DNA of 64,000 bases from Saururus chinensis (lineage: Eukaryota > Streptophyta > Magnoliopsida > Piperales > Saururaceae). Numbering within the stretch: the first letter of the stretch is position 1; every line of letters starts with the position of its first letter. The stretch is from contig CP141150.1 of NCBI GenBank assembly GCA_035235625.1, positions 9,486,001 through 9,550,000 of the forward strand. The letters are read 5' to 3'. The position numbers and the translations under genes are program-made. Shown in pieces: positions 1 through 12,200 of the stretch. Under the pieces are notes generated by a model. That model ran no database searches, was not told the DNA's origin, and saw only the letters and a program-made list of their open reading frames with translations.

Positions 1-230
1 CACCACACCCATTTATCATGAGCCAAATCACACATCTATGCCACATGTGCATCATATTATAATCCACATTCCATAAACATATATTTATCTCATTTGTGCA
101 TCATATAAAACACATTCCATATACACATAATCATGCCACCTATATATCATGATGTATAACACATTCTATAAGCACATAATCATGTCACATGTGCATTATA
201 GGTTCATCCATAGCTCGTAAAATATATACA
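1..230. repeat. Degenerate AT-rich tandem repeat
   Basis: Loosely repeated units of roughly 40-60 bases share a core of the type cacattccata..cacataatcatgccacatgtgcatcat. The units are degenerate and I cannot fix an exact period by eye. The stretch has no credible coding content. Confidence 0.4.
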
Positions 231-2700
231 CGTCATGTATAATCATATGATCTCATGACAACAATCACATCCTACATTAATTAATTCTCAACATTCATAT
301 CATACATAATCATATATCAATATAAACATTCGCCCTACAAAATCAAATGTATCAATCACACGCCATCTTGCACATTCATGCAAATCCATTTCATAATCAC
401 ATATGCAACATTAGCATCATTGTTTCTACACAACCTGTGTCAATGAGCATTATCTCCCATACATGCAACAATCATTGGTAGATGTCTCATAATTGAGAAA
501 AATAATCAACCTGCTTGCCTCGAACAATACCTTGCGGGGAAGGTCTAAATTCCTAGAGAGGAAAACTAGAGTAGTTTATGTAGGTTTCCTAATTGAGAAG
601 GTGCCCCGCCCCTTGCTCACCCAGAACAATCCTTGCGGGGAAAGTCCAAATTCAAAGAAAGAAAACTAGAGCAATTCCTACTCGCCTAGGACCAAACCTG
701 CGGGGAAAGTCCGAATTCCTTAGAAAGGATAAGTAGAGCAGCTTGGTAAGTCAGTAAACACAGACATATCATCTTGGATTCTCAGGGTCCAGATAACTCA
801 TTAATTTAACTCATATAGTAAATCAGCTCATCTCAACCCAGGGAGGAACACATCCTCTAAAGGACGCAAAACAAAAATCATGTCCTTTCGGATAAAAAAC
901 CGATTTGATAACCCTCCAAATAATTAATTTGAAAATCAATGGCATCCAATTGCATTCAACTGATCAATCACGGCTAATCACGATTAATCATTGCTTATAA
1001 AGCATTTTTATGATACATGCACCATGATATATATGTGAGCAAAGTCTTAATGAATGTAAACACGATTAACATAGAGTAATTATAAAGGAATCATCAAACA
1101 TGGATTTAAAACAAGTAGAATATCATACTAAGACTAAAGTATAGTCATATTCATACTTGAGCTAAATCATAATTCAAATACAGTTATTATACAATCACAA
1201 CAGCATTTATAGGTAATTATAACTCATCATAGTCATAAAGAATTAGATTTATGAGAAGAGAACAAGAAATAACCAAAATCCACAAAAATAGGCCAAAAAC
1301 AAAAAGTTGCCTTGTTACCATTCGAACACCTTGTTAGGCTGTTTGAACGCATGGCCATTCGAATGACCAGATAGCCCGTTCAAATGGTCAGTCTTTCGAA
1401 CGGTCAGTCATTCGAATAGCTGTTAGCCTATTTGATTGGTTGGAATAGTTCACTTTTCGGGTTTGTCTTCAACCTTCCTAAATTCAACCCAAAAATATTC
1501 TAAAATTCTAGATAAATTCAAAAATCAACATAGAACATCATGTAATAAAAATTTAACCTATAACAGGATAGATCAAATCATTTTCATGATTAATCACAAG
1601 AAAATAGTCATAAATCACATTCTTTTAACAAATCACCATTCAACCTCAAAATGAAGCAAGCACTCATTCACAATCACACATTCCAATGTACAAACCCACA
1701 CAAGGTAAACTCCCTTACCTATATGAAGCCTTTGAATCCATGAAAGAGCTTCAATTCTTAAGAAATCCTACCCAAAATTAACGTTTTTGTCAAAACTTAA
1801 TTAAAATAAACTAATAGAATCCAATCAACTTGAAAATAGATAGATATAGGATATCCTTAGGTTAAAAATAAAAATCACCTAATAAGGGTTTAAAATCAAA
1901 ATTAAAAATAAGATTTTTAATGGAAGAAAGTCAAAATTAAAATAGAAAAATTGAAGATAGGAATTATTAAGACCAAAATTGAAAGATTAGGGGTGATTAG
2001 GGTAAGAAAACACACTTTAATCCAAGTTTCTTCTTTGAGAAAATGGGGGGTAAAGCATTTCCTCCCTTCTAACATAGCCCTTCCTCATTTGGGCAAATAA
2101 GATAGGGTTTTCTTAAATAATAAGGGTTTTGAGTTCGGTAAACAAACTATTGGGTTAGATAATAGGTCAAAAGGCCTTAAGTGACTAATTAGGGTCATTT
2201 TTTGTCCAAAAATAAATTTAATCATACCTAAACCCACTAAAATAAAATAATATAAGGCTATAGAGTTAAATGGATAGCACGTCGTCCAACATGGACGTAG
2301 GGCCCACTGCGGGGTCTACGCCCATAATTAAGGAAAATTTTGAAATAAAATACCATTAAATCAATAAAAATTGGATAAATCTAGTTTGACACTAAAACTT
2401 ATAAAAATGAAATTAAACCTTATCAGAGTCATAATTACTAACCCATAACCCCAAAATCAAATCAAATTGGTAAACAAGCAAAACTACACAAATTCACATA
2501 ATTAAAATGAACATTAAATCAAATAAAATTATAGATCTTACAATTTAGGCGGGCTTGTTAGGTGAAATAAACAGACAAATTGCACATCTTATTCGGTTAA
2601 ATGAACCTTGTGCACTATATTCAACTTTGAAGAGTCGTATATCCCTTGTTCTTGGTGGTGTTTTAAATATTTTTCAATCTACTTTCTATCCACATAGGTC
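231..2700. other. AT-rich non-genic region, probably decayed LTR-element DNA
   Basis: No gene is visible. Between about 520 and 760 the motif tgcggggaaagtccaaattc followed by an agaaaggaaaactagagca-like run occurs three times at irregular spacing. Between about 1315 and 1435 short attcgaa/ttcgaac modules recur. Such internally repetitive tracts are common in untranslated parts of plant LTR retrotransposons, but I see no LTR boundary, PBS or pol remnant, so the assignment is inference. The remainder (1436-2700) is very AT-rich and shows nothing I can name. Confidence 0.3.
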
Positions 2701-2717
2701 TCAACTATAAATTATAG

Positions 2718-2830
2718 AATGAGTCTATATGCACCCCAATAATCCCCTCGGTACCCCATAAACCCCCTCATGAAATTATGAGTAAAATAGGATACTAAGG
2801 GGATTAGTGGGGTGCATATAGCGTCATTCT
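2718..2830. mobile_element. 113-bp MITE with a near-complete inverted-repeat structure
   Basis: The element begins agaatgagtctatatgcacc and its other end reads ggtgcatatagcgtcattct, so the arms are inverted repeats over most of the length. It is flanked by a 7-bp direct repeat, aaattat, at 2711-2717 and 2831-2837. Related copies lie near 55086-55200 and 56885-57010. Terminal bases do not settle the superfamily; the 7-8 bp duplication would fit a hAT-like or Mutator-like MITE. Confidence 0.6.
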
Positions 2831-2837
2831 AAATTAT

Positions 2838-3200
2838 AACTATTAAAGAAGTTATACAACTGAGAAGGTTGAGGGGTCAAACACCTTATTTTCTACATGG
2901 CTAACTTCAAAAATTTAGAAAATTCTCAAATGTTACACATCTTGTTATGAGGCTGAAATTAACTCTTTTTAAATTGAATGTAGCTATAGCCCGTTAAAAG
3001 CATGAAATATTGTTATTTTCATATGGGCTATAAGTAGTCAGGCTTAAAGGGTTTAGGCTCTAATTAAACAGTTTTAGGCAGGCTCAAGCCTTGCCTGATT
3101 GTTGACCATAATTAAATATTTGATAAATGATCAACCAATTTGTCATGCCATAAACTGATTAAGATGCAAGAGTAATGATTCTGTGAAACTTGATACAATA
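2838..3200. other. AT-rich intergenic stretch
   Basis: Nothing recognisable between the MITE and the PPR relic. Confidence 0.4.
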
Positions 3201-3204
3201 ATGC

Positions 3205-3540
3205 TCTTGAAATTTCTCCTTGGTTGTGCGCAATTGAATGATCTATTGAAGTCGACATCTACTCATGGATATGCCACCAGACATGGGTCTCTATCTAATC
3301 TAATTTTGGAGAAAGAAATTTCCGAAGTCTATGGAACTATGGAAGCTGTAAAAATATAAAATTGGCTGAACAGCTCTTTAAGTTGATGATAGGAAAGCGC
3401 TCAATGACATGGAATACTAACGACTGCTGCATATGCACATAAGGAATGCAATATAGAAGCCATTCAACTCTTCCATGACCACAGAACTTGAGGAATGGAG
3501 AACTGTCAAGAAGATCTACATATAATTCCACAAAAGCCAA
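3205..3540 (+). pseudogene. Relic of a PLS-type pentatricopeptide repeat (PPR) gene
   Basis: Conceptual translation on the plus strand gives PPR-like pieces in shifting frames. A CAQLNDLLKS..THGYATRHG segment (about 3220-3290) matches the usual CAQL.DL..GK.IHGY..R.G pattern. Next comes NIKLAEQLFKLM...RSMTWNT (about 3355-3418), then AYAHKECN.EAIQLF (about 3425-3475). The order and spacing fit consecutive PPR motifs of a PCMP/PLS protein. A frameshift separates the last two pieces and in-frame stops occur, so it is a fragment of a dead gene. Pieces were recognised by eye; no alignment was run. Confidence 0.5.
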
Positions 3541-4768
3541 CAAATGAACACCAAAGCCCTAGCCCAAGCACAAAACAACAACATGCAAAGGAATACAAAG
3601 CCAAGCCTTTTATAGACATCCCAAACCCCGAGTCCAACTATGGAAATTAGCAGAAAGGGTGGTTTTTTTAACTTTTAAAGGTGTTTCTGCTTTCTTGGAT
3701 CTACTTGAAAAATACTTTCCTACATGTTTTGAAGTAGCTTTACAAATAGTTACCCAAAGGACGGTACTTGTGTCTGAAATAAATTTTCTTGATTGTTGAA
3801 TTACTTTTTGCTGGAAGATAAACTGTAGGGTGCTCACGAATGTTTGTTTTCCCGCTAACAGTTGGTGTCCACGTCTGTATTTATATAGAGTGGATATTTT
3901 TTTTAGTCTACGGTGGACACGAACACAAACTAACTAATTTTGTCTGCCCTAATAGGTGGTTGTAGATATAGACATGCAGTTGTCCATGTTCGGTCATTTT
4001 TAATGGTGACAGGGACACTAGTGAGAAAAAAAAAAGATTAGTCCCTATGTATCATGTTAGGACTATCCTAACATAGTACATAGTTATTAGACAATTGTAA
4101 TTAGTAGAAAAAAGTAAGATCCAACAGACACTAATAGTTAGCGGTTTTAGTGTGTGTTTGCCTATGTGTGTGCAGATGGACTTGGATAAAATATAATAAG
4201 GACCAAGGCAGCTACAATAGATACTATGCATATAGCATATGGACACTGACAACCCTACGTCCACGTTTATTTCTATCCATGACCACCCCTAATAACATAT
4301 CAAATTAAAAACTACAAAGTATAAAAATGTTAGTGACTTAGAATTAAACACAATACTCCCTCCATCTTATATTATTTTTTTATTTTAGAAACAAAATGTT
4401 CCATATTAGTTGTCCGATTTTCTATTCTCAAAGCTTCAAATATGCTTCCTCCTATCGCACTTTTGTCTTTTTTGTCCTAAAAATATTCTTGAGATATAAT
4501 TTGTAGACCGAGTGTAAGCAGCCTTCTTTCACTAAAAAGGAAAATTACTTAAAATTCAACATATAAAAAGGTTGGTGTGAGGCATTAGTTCTTGCATGAT
4601 AATTCACTACTTACTTTTAGGTTGACATAAGATTGAAAATTTTATAAATGATGTCATCATCTTATATCAATCTAATGCCTCGCTAAGGCGGGTGATAAAA
4701 GACTTGCCTGCCTAGTGCCTCCTGTGTTACAGGCCACACGGCTCACAAGTCCTAGCTCAATATAAATG
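3541..4768. other. Intergenic region without a recognisable gene
   Basis: AT-rich DNA with only short ORFs lacking family resemblance. A ctccctccatcttatatt stretch near 4355 resembles one end of a Stowaway-type MITE, but no matching second end was found. Confidence 0.35.
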
Positions 4769-4965
4769 GGATTCTATAAGATATCTACAAGTCAAAAGGA
4801 TCGGACGATTGACGAGACCACAATAGTATTGCTAAAACTATCCTATCTGTGAAGAAATAACGAGGAGATATACCATAATACTTATGCAGCCAATTGAGTC
4901 TCTCTAGTACAACATCGACCTTCTAGTTGAATACAAAGGAAAGGATAGTAATCCTTTATTTATAG

Positions 4966-4974
4966 AAAATAATA
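4966..4974. repeat. Target-site duplication of MULE 1, left
   Basis: AAAATAATA, repeated at 7971-7979. The empty site with a single copy is in the paralogous segment at 38400-38408. Confidence 0.85.
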
Positions 4975-5309
4975 GGGAAAATTATTAAAATAAAAAAAAT
5001 TACCAAAATATACCACTTTGGGAAATATTTCCCAAAGTGGTGTTCCTTTTTGCCACGCAGGCGCCAGCCAAGCAGCTGGCGCCAACGTGGTTTTTTTTTT
5101 TTAAGTTGATTTTATCGTTTAGAACGACGAAATTGGTTTTAATACGATTTTGTTGTTCTAAACGACGAAACCTTTTATTACTTGACCCGGTTTCGTCGTT
5201 CAGAACGACGAAATCAACTTAAGCTAATTTCGTCGTTTTGAACAACGAAACTGCCACACTTGGCTAATTTTGGCCTCTGGTCTCGGAACAACACTGATTT
5301 CGTCATTCA
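4975..5309 (+). repeat. MULE 1 left terminal inverted repeat
   Basis: About 335 bp, matched by the reverse complement of about 7640-7970. It contains four full palindromic modules of about 27 bp (5108-5134, 5146-5171, 5189-5215, 5226-5252), of the type gatttcgtcgtt-nnn-aacgacgaaatc, and a half module near 5290. A ccactttgggaaat stretch and a gccacgcaggcg stretch precede the modules. Confidence 0.85.
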
Positions 5310-5310
5310 G

Positions 5311-6891
5311 GATTGGCTTCTTGCACCGCCCTTAGGTACATTGGCAACAATTTATACGATTCTACCCAATCTCCATAAATGGCCTTGATTACCATATTCC
5401 TTATTGTGCTTTCTTATAAGATATGTCAACATGATACTTCTCCTTCATTCTTTGAATAATATCCCCCAGTGTGAGAGTTAATTCGGCTTGGATAGCGGGC
5501 ATTATGACCTTCGAAATAAAGGAGGCACCGCATTGCCTATGATCTATGCTAAGCTGGGCATTCCGACATGTGTGGTCACCTTTGTACGTCTTCAATTTAA
5601 AGGACCCACTACCCCTTTTGATTGAGCCATGCACTCTCCAAGGGCAAGTGCTATCAATGCACTTCACTATATACTCCGCCAGATTTGTTCGTACAACCTT
5701 GTATTCGACATGATTTTGAATGGAAAACACCTGCAAGGCCGTAACGAATGCTTCTTTATTCTCAAAGATGCGGCCAACATATAACTCATCTTCATTTGGT
5801 TGGTCCAAATCCATTGTAGAATTCACTGCCGCATCTATCTCCTCATTTGTGATGTGTGCATAAAGTGGTTCCACTTCACAGTACGGCGGCTCTTCATCAT
5901 CTACATTCATATCATTCCCAGCAATGGCATTGTCTACCGCATCATCCCCCTCGCCGTCAACCATCTGTTGAGCACTTTCTTCACCTCTAACCCCTTCTAC
6001 ATACATATCAGAATCTTCTCCACTTACTTCGTCAATATTATCTTCACCTTCATTTTCCTCAATATCTTCACCGTAGACATATCCTATCCCCCCCTACATA
6101 TAAACATCGCATATGTATTAAATTTTGTAAGCCTAAAAAAGTTGAATTCATTTATAAATATATATATATTTTACCTCTGATTAGATGGTCCAGCATCAGT
6201 ATGACTAACATATGTGTAGGGGTAATAAATGCCCATTGAACTTTGAGTTTCATACCATGAACCGCCTTGAGACATTTGAACGCTAAATGGCTCTGTGCAT
6301 GCATCGTGGACCTTCCATATTACACACAAAATCTCAAAATTTAGCTAAACGTATTTTCATTAAAGGATAATAAGATTGAAAACGTATTTACAACTAAATC
6401 AACCCTTACCTCCAAGTAGGTCCACTTCCATCGTAAATAGGGGCAGACGACCTATGACGTTCATTTGAAGCTACTATCATAGATAAATTTCCCTCTTCTT
6501 CGTCGTCCACCAGCACTTGCATATGACTTTCATTATTCACATTTCTATCCGAGCTCCTTTGTGAGCTTCTCTGAGAGCTCCTATGTGAACTACTTCACCT
6601 TTCACTAGTCACTCGAGCCTCTTTTTCGAGAAATAACTCGAAAGAAATTATGTGACGCGAGTGGTGAAACATAAAACCCATTGATGCATCATCATATATG
6701 CACATTAGTGTCATCCTCGATCTATATGACGGAAGATTACATTTGATAGTAATTTTCCATCTTCTTCGATCCAACCCAACCTTATTTGCTACGTGCATCT
6801 CAAATTCATCAAATGTAGACGATTTCTTCATTAATAATCCTTCTATGCGTCCATCGTAGTTAATGAAAAAACTAACCATTTCTTCTACCAT
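5311..6891 (-). pseudogene. MULE 1 transposase, N-terminal half only
   Basis: Two readable exons on the minus strand. The first (6891 down to 6595, ATG at 6891, 98 aa) matches the N-terminal piece of the MULE 2 transposase (GLLMKK..TFDEFE). The second (about 6006 to 5401) has an acidic region followed by a MuDR-type DNA-binding domain with LYVGRIFENKEAF, CPWRVHGS and KGDHTC, whose C and H residues fit zinc ligation. The frame ends at a stop after SYKKAQ, and homology to MULE 2 runs to about 5311, where the left TIR begins. The DDE catalytic core, zinc knuckle and PMD are absent, so no active transposase can be made. If translated, the DNA-binding part could at most compete for TIR sites (inference). 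Confidence 0.8.
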
Positions 6892-7639
6892 TTCTATTCA
6901 ATTAATTCATAAATAATAAATTAAATTAATATTAGATTAAGCAAACTAATACTAATATCTACCCTAACAAATATATTTTTAAAATATATATGCATAGAAA
7001 CTAATAACTTTACCAAGTATATAAGCATATCATTAATACTTTATATTAATGAGTAAATTTTCTAATTAATAAAATTACACAATTGATGCAATAACGCATA
7101 CAATGTCACAAATCATATAAAAACATGTTCAAAAACTCAAATCCTCCTCATTTTCCAAAATTTGAGAGACTTGTCATCATAAAAAACAAAAACTCATTAA
7201 TTAAAAATCCATCTCAATTCAATAATCTTAAACAAAAAAACACACAAAACGACTTAGAACAATACTTCTAAAACTAGGGCTCAATGACGGGACAATCAAA
7301 ACTTCAAATTTTTTCAATGTAATATACAAAAGATAAATTTCTTCAATGTAACATACAAAAGATGTATTACAACGATTGAAAAAAAGGTAAATAAAAAAAA
7401 TAATAGGACACGCACCAGAAAAATGAAACGGGAGCGGGCCCGACATGGGCAGCGACTGGCTAGACCTAGGCGGCGGCGGCGGACTGAGGTCGGCGGCGGC
7501 GGGCTGGACATCGGCGGCGAGAATGGTGGCGTCTAGAAGTCGGCAGAAGCGACGGAGTGAAAAACCACTAGACTGGAACGCGACTGGAGGCGGAGCGGAG
7601 TCACAGTTATAACCACGATGATTTCGTCGTTCAGAACGA

Positions 7640-7970
7640 AGTTGATTTTGTCATTTAGAACGACGAAATCAGTGTTGCTCCCAAACCGAAGGCGGAAATC
7701 AGACAAGTGTGGCAGTTTCGTCGTTCAGAACGACGGAATCAGCTTAAGTTGATTTCATCGTTCTGAACGACGAAACCGGGTCAAGTAATAAAAGGTTTCG
7801 TCGTTTAGAACGACAAAATCGTATTAAAACCAATTTCGTCGTTATAAACGACGAAATTAACTTAAAAAATATAAAAAAAAAGCCACGCTGACACCTGCGT
7901 GACAAAAACAAATACCACTTTGAGAAATTTCAGTAAATATTTTTTTAATTATTATTTTAATAATTTTTCA
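7640..7970 (-). repeat. MULE 1 right terminal inverted repeat
   Basis: Reverse complement of the left TIR. It has palindromic modules near 7714-7741, 7750-7776, 7796-7821 and 7831-7858 and a further partial module at 7620-7670. A GC-rich tract at about 7435-7600 lies between this TIR and the transposase start, where a promoter and 5' leader would be expected. Confidence 0.85.
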
Positions 7971-7979
7971 AAAATAATA
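7971..7979. repeat. Target-site duplication of MULE 1, right
   Basis: AAAATAATA, identical to 4966-4974. Confidence 0.85.
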
Positions 7980-8137
7980 TTTTTATATCAAAATAATAAA
8001 AAATAATTCATATATGAATTTTGATTGGCCTAGATAAGTAAGTGTAAAGCCTACTTATGAAGTCCAATTAAAACCCTTGTATAAGTTTTTATGGATATTT
8101 TTGTTATTAGAGAATATTACTATCTTTTATTTATGTA

Positions 8138-8235
8138 TTCCCTCTCTTATATTAATAGCTTTATTTGATTTTTTTAAAATAAACTTGTTCATGTCAAATA
8201 ACGAAATGGAGCTATTAATTTAGAACGAATGGAGC
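8138..8235. mobile_element. Stowaway-like MITE (shared by both duplication copies)
   Basis: ttccctctcttatattaatag at one end and ctattaatttagaacgaatgga at the other form imperfect inverted termini. The orthologous element sits at about 38564-38662 with a cleaner ctccctctc end, so it predates the segmental duplication. It is degenerate here. Confidence 0.4.
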
Positions 8236-8912
8236 ATTTATTTAACTAATAATGTTCACATTTTCAGTTTGATTGATTTATTTGTCATTGACACAACTCG
8301 TTCCTGGTTAACTCTCTCTTTTACCATTTATTAGGGCAATGCTCTCTCCTTAACCATTTCTCATTCAGGTCTTTCACCCTTTACACGTACAGTGACTTCA
8401 ACTTGTTCGAACAATACCCTTTTCACATGCTAGCAATCAACAAAACAGAGAAGAATTGATGAAACAAAACTACATATCACTTTTTGGTCCCATATTTTAA
8501 AACAGATGCTATGCATTGCAAATTCGCCTGTAAATTTATTTAGATCTTCCCATAATATTAACTCCTATACTATAAGTTCAAATGAAATCCCACACCTTAA
8601 ATTATACAACTCACGAGTACAGTAACATTTAACATTTAAGAACCAAGCATACAGGACTCGTTGATTGATATTCACCGTGGCCAATATAACTGCATTTTCA
8701 GTCATAAGAGACAGGACGATGTGCCACCATCTGCACATACCAAGGATTAATTGTTCTATGGGATTGACAAAAGCCAGCTTATGCACCAAGCAAGTGCTCG
8801 TCTTGTTTGAAAACTTTTGCAAGGTGATGATTCTGCACGGGCAGAACAATATCACAGGCCTTCTAGCTTTGCCCTAGCGCTTAAATTGTGCAATTCTTTG
8901 CTTGTGATTTTC

Positions 8913-9274
8913 TTCTTCCAAGGTCGCTTCCTCATCCTTCAGCACCATAAAGAAACAAGCTGAAGCCAGGAGTGCCATTATAAGATGCTTTTACAAAGAG
9001 AAATGGTCGTCCCTGGCTGATAGGCTTCAGGAATGGTGTACCAGCCCATGCTGATTGATGGATGTATCTATTTGCTTCCTACATATGATCCACGTCTTCC
9101 AAGGTCGCTTCCTCATCCTTCCGCACTATAAAGAAATAAGCTGAAGCCAGGAGTGCCATTATAAGATGCTTTTACAAAGAGGAATGGTCGTCCCTGGCTG
9201 ATAGGCTTCAGGAATGGTGTACCTCCCCATGCAGATTGATGGATGTAAGTATCTATTTGCTTCCTACATATGAT
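8913..9274 (-). repeat. 181-bp tandem duplication over the WD40 gene's stop codon and 3' UTR
   Basis: Unit 1 (about 8913-9093) and unit 2 (about 9094-9274) align with a period of 181 bases. Each includes the codons for the C-terminal ...SYVGSK and stop and then 3' UTR. The same tandem pair is in the paralogous segment (about 44872-45222), so it is older than the segmental duplication. Only the unit next to the last splice acceptor is joined to the exon. Confidence 0.8.
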
Positions 9275-12200
9275 CCTATTTTTGATAAATCCGGAATCCA
9301 TAAAGACAACTCTGAGGATCCAGTGGCAAATGCAAGACTTCCAGGAGCCCATTTTACTACTGGAGGATCATATTCAGTGCTCAGCCAGCTGCAAACCTGG
9401 AAAACAAGAAGTCGTCATTTTATTGTACCATGACAACCAATGCAGTGATACGTGACATCCGAAAGTGCAATCAGATATTCTACACCACCCAGTCCAAATC
9501 AATCAATTGCATCATATTTATATGTAAGAAACCATTCCACAATCTAGTGTCCAATAATGACCAATAGCGGTCTCCTTATTACTTGAAAGTTGAAACCAAG
9601 GCATGCAACTAAGTGGAAATGCTTAGATATGACTGAGATGTTCATTGTGGACCACATATATAACACACATTTGCAATCAATATCAGGAAAGTAAATGTAA
9701 TTTCATTAGCAGAATCTTTGACGCTTAGAATGCCAAGTTTCATATTCAATAATTCTAACTTTTAATTAATAAGGCGTTTTTTATGTGGCAGTAGAAAACT
9801 TTACACAACTAAGTGGGTACTTTTATTAGAAGAATATAGCAAAGAAAAAATACAGTTAAAACAAGTAGCGGCACAGATATTTATGCTTTGACGTAAGCTT
9901 CTGCATTACCTCTTTACCACTACGGACATTCCATGCAGAAACACTACCATCTCCTGAGCCTGAAGAAGGTACAATATAGTCATAGAAACAGAGAACAGAA
10001 ATAAGCCGTACAAACTAAATGCCCAGCATGGCAGTTTATATATTGCCTCTAGGCAAGCCACACAGTACCTGGTGCCAACCAATGAAATTCCAAGAAAATG
10101 GATTTCTCAAGCTGCTAGCAATTTTTTTTTTTACAGTAAACTACAGATAATCATTAGTCTTACCTGACACAACATATAATCCATCAGGGCTTAAAGAAGC
10201 ATCCAAAGTTGCCTCACTTGAAACTGGCTTAACATTGTAACTACTAATCTGCACCAAAAAGTTAACAATATGATTGCTTAGCAATAATCTTTACCATCTC
10301 ATTGTCAAAAAGTTCATTAAAACGCATCTAAAGTGCAGGAAATCATAGTAGAACTAACGATGGTTCCTCTGAATGAATCAAGAACATAAATATGCCCTGC
10401 TGCAGTAGTCAAAAGCATAAGCCTGCCATCACTGCTGAACTTCAGTACATTGGCTTCAGAGTAATCTCCTCCAGCAGAAAAGATTTCAAATGGACCCTAT
10501 TAAGAATGGACAAGTTAAAGGAATGTCCCACTTTTCAGAAGTAATTACAGAAGTTTAATTAATTAGAAAAAAAAGAAGAATACCTTTTCATATTTGCGAG
10601 CATCAAACATTCTTATGTATCCTCCAAAAGCAATTGCAAAGACCATACCCTGATCATCATAAGATACAGCAGGTCTTCCTTGTACCCGTAGAAGACCCTG
10701 AAATTCAACACACATCAGGTCAACAGAGTCAGAAATTTGACCATGGGATGAATAATATCCAATACCAGCAATATCACATTGACAAATCCTTAAATCCCAA
10801 CCTGACACTTATCAGATCGCTGATCCCAAAGTAGAACAGTTCGATCAAGAGATCCAGAGATGAAGCATTCCCTTCTAGGGCACAAGCTAAGTGAAACAAC
10901 CCTAAAAAACGTCAAAAGATAAAATGAGAAATTGGAAAATATAGTCATTGTATTTAAGAAAGAATTAGTAAAGTGAGACGTGTCACTACCCCTGCTCGAG
11001 GAAAGGAAAGCGTGGAGAGGATCATACAGGTACATACAAAGCACAACTTAGCAATTTTTGCAAAAATTAAATCAGTAAAGTGACACATGTCACAACCTTG
11101 CTTCACAGCCCACAAAGTCTCCCAAAGTAACAAACATATGCGTATATGATGAATTGCTAGAAAGTTTTGGAATAAATGTAATTTTGAACAAATAATACAA
11201 AATAAGTGAGATGAATAAAACATAAACAAACAATCAACTATAAAATAAACCAAAATAAGCTATAATTCTTCTGAGTTATAGAATATTTTAAGAGATTGAA
11301 GAGAGCTAAGGTATTGCGAGATTCATAAAAACTTGTTTATAAACTTTTCCATATGATCATGGATCAAGAATGGCTTATGATATTTTGTATTTGATATATT
11401 TGCATACAATCATCATTGTTTCATGCACTTCGTATGCTCTACTCAACATAATTGTATTTCTTACAACTATGTAGCAGTGTTGGTGAGGAGTACGCTTTGC
11501 AAGATTTGATGAGTGGAACTGCAGATTATATTTCATATTTTGTCTCTTAGATTATTTTCTTTGTAGACTTATGATGAAAAACATTACTGGAAGACATTCT
11601 ATCGACACGGACAGTTTAACTAACCGTTAATTATTCGTTAAAGAACATATTTTATTAAGGCCAGTACATACTTAAAAATTTAAGTTTTGCATACAAATTT
11701 CCAAGTTGCGCATACAAACCTTCCTGTCCCACCAAAGGGACCCAGGGGTCATGACAATACACTAGAGGTTGTTAAACAAGACGATACCTGTCATGATGTC
11801 CTTTAAAATACCGCAAGTACTTATTGTCATGCAAAGAAAGAAGTCGCAATGATTCTGAACCAGATGATCAATAAACCAAGAATTAGTAACAAATAATTTC
11901 AATCTGATATTAATAGAATAAAAATGCAAAAAAACACTAATTATCCAAAAAACAAACCCTATATACAGATACATTAATAAGGATAAATCAGAAAAATGAG
12001 TTAGAAGCCAACAATATCATACCATCCCAACCATTCTTCGAGGAGTATATAACTGTTGTTGGGTGAGATGTGAAGCAAACTAGGTCAACCCCATACTTTT
12101 TACTATTAATGGTTTTCAAGCACCTACAAAAGACCCAAAATTATTAACATAGCTTGAAAAGAAGACGGCATATTATAAGTAACATCATAAAATGGAACCA

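Larger units (their letters stand above)
4975..7970 (-). mobile_element. MULE 1: 2996-bp non-autonomous Mutator-like element
   Basis: The element starts gggaaaattattaaaata and its other end, read in reverse, starts tgaaaaattattaaaata. The long terminal inverted repeats (TIRs) cover about 4975-5309 and 7640-7970. The 9-bp duplication AAAATAATA flanks it, and the empty site in the duplicated segment (38400-38408) proves the boundaries. Inside, on the minus strand, only the N-terminal half of a MULE transposase remains. Catalytic and PMD regions present in MULE 2 are missing, with the left TIR joined directly to coding sequence at about 5310. It is therefore an internal-deletion derivative that would need a helper transposase. 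Confidence 0.9.
4769..12088. repeat. Segmental duplication, copy 1 (direct repeat of 38204-48350)
   Basis: From ggattctataagatatctac at 4769 to actaggtcaa ending at 12088 this segment is collinear and in the same orientation with 38204-48350, apart from insertions specific to each copy. It holds the downstream flank and exons 5 to 11 of the WD40 gene plus part of exon 4. Copy 1 contains the 3.0-kb MULE that copy 2 lacks. Copy 2 contains the Ty3 element and a PIF-like MITE that copy 1 lacks. By eye the divergence is a few per cent, lowest around the last exon. Confidence 0.9.

Noticed and set aside
5108..5252. Regularly spaced palindromic repeats suggestive of a CRISPR array
   Set aside because: The repeats are imperfect, lie in transposon TIRs on both sides of a MULE, and the genome is plant nuclear.
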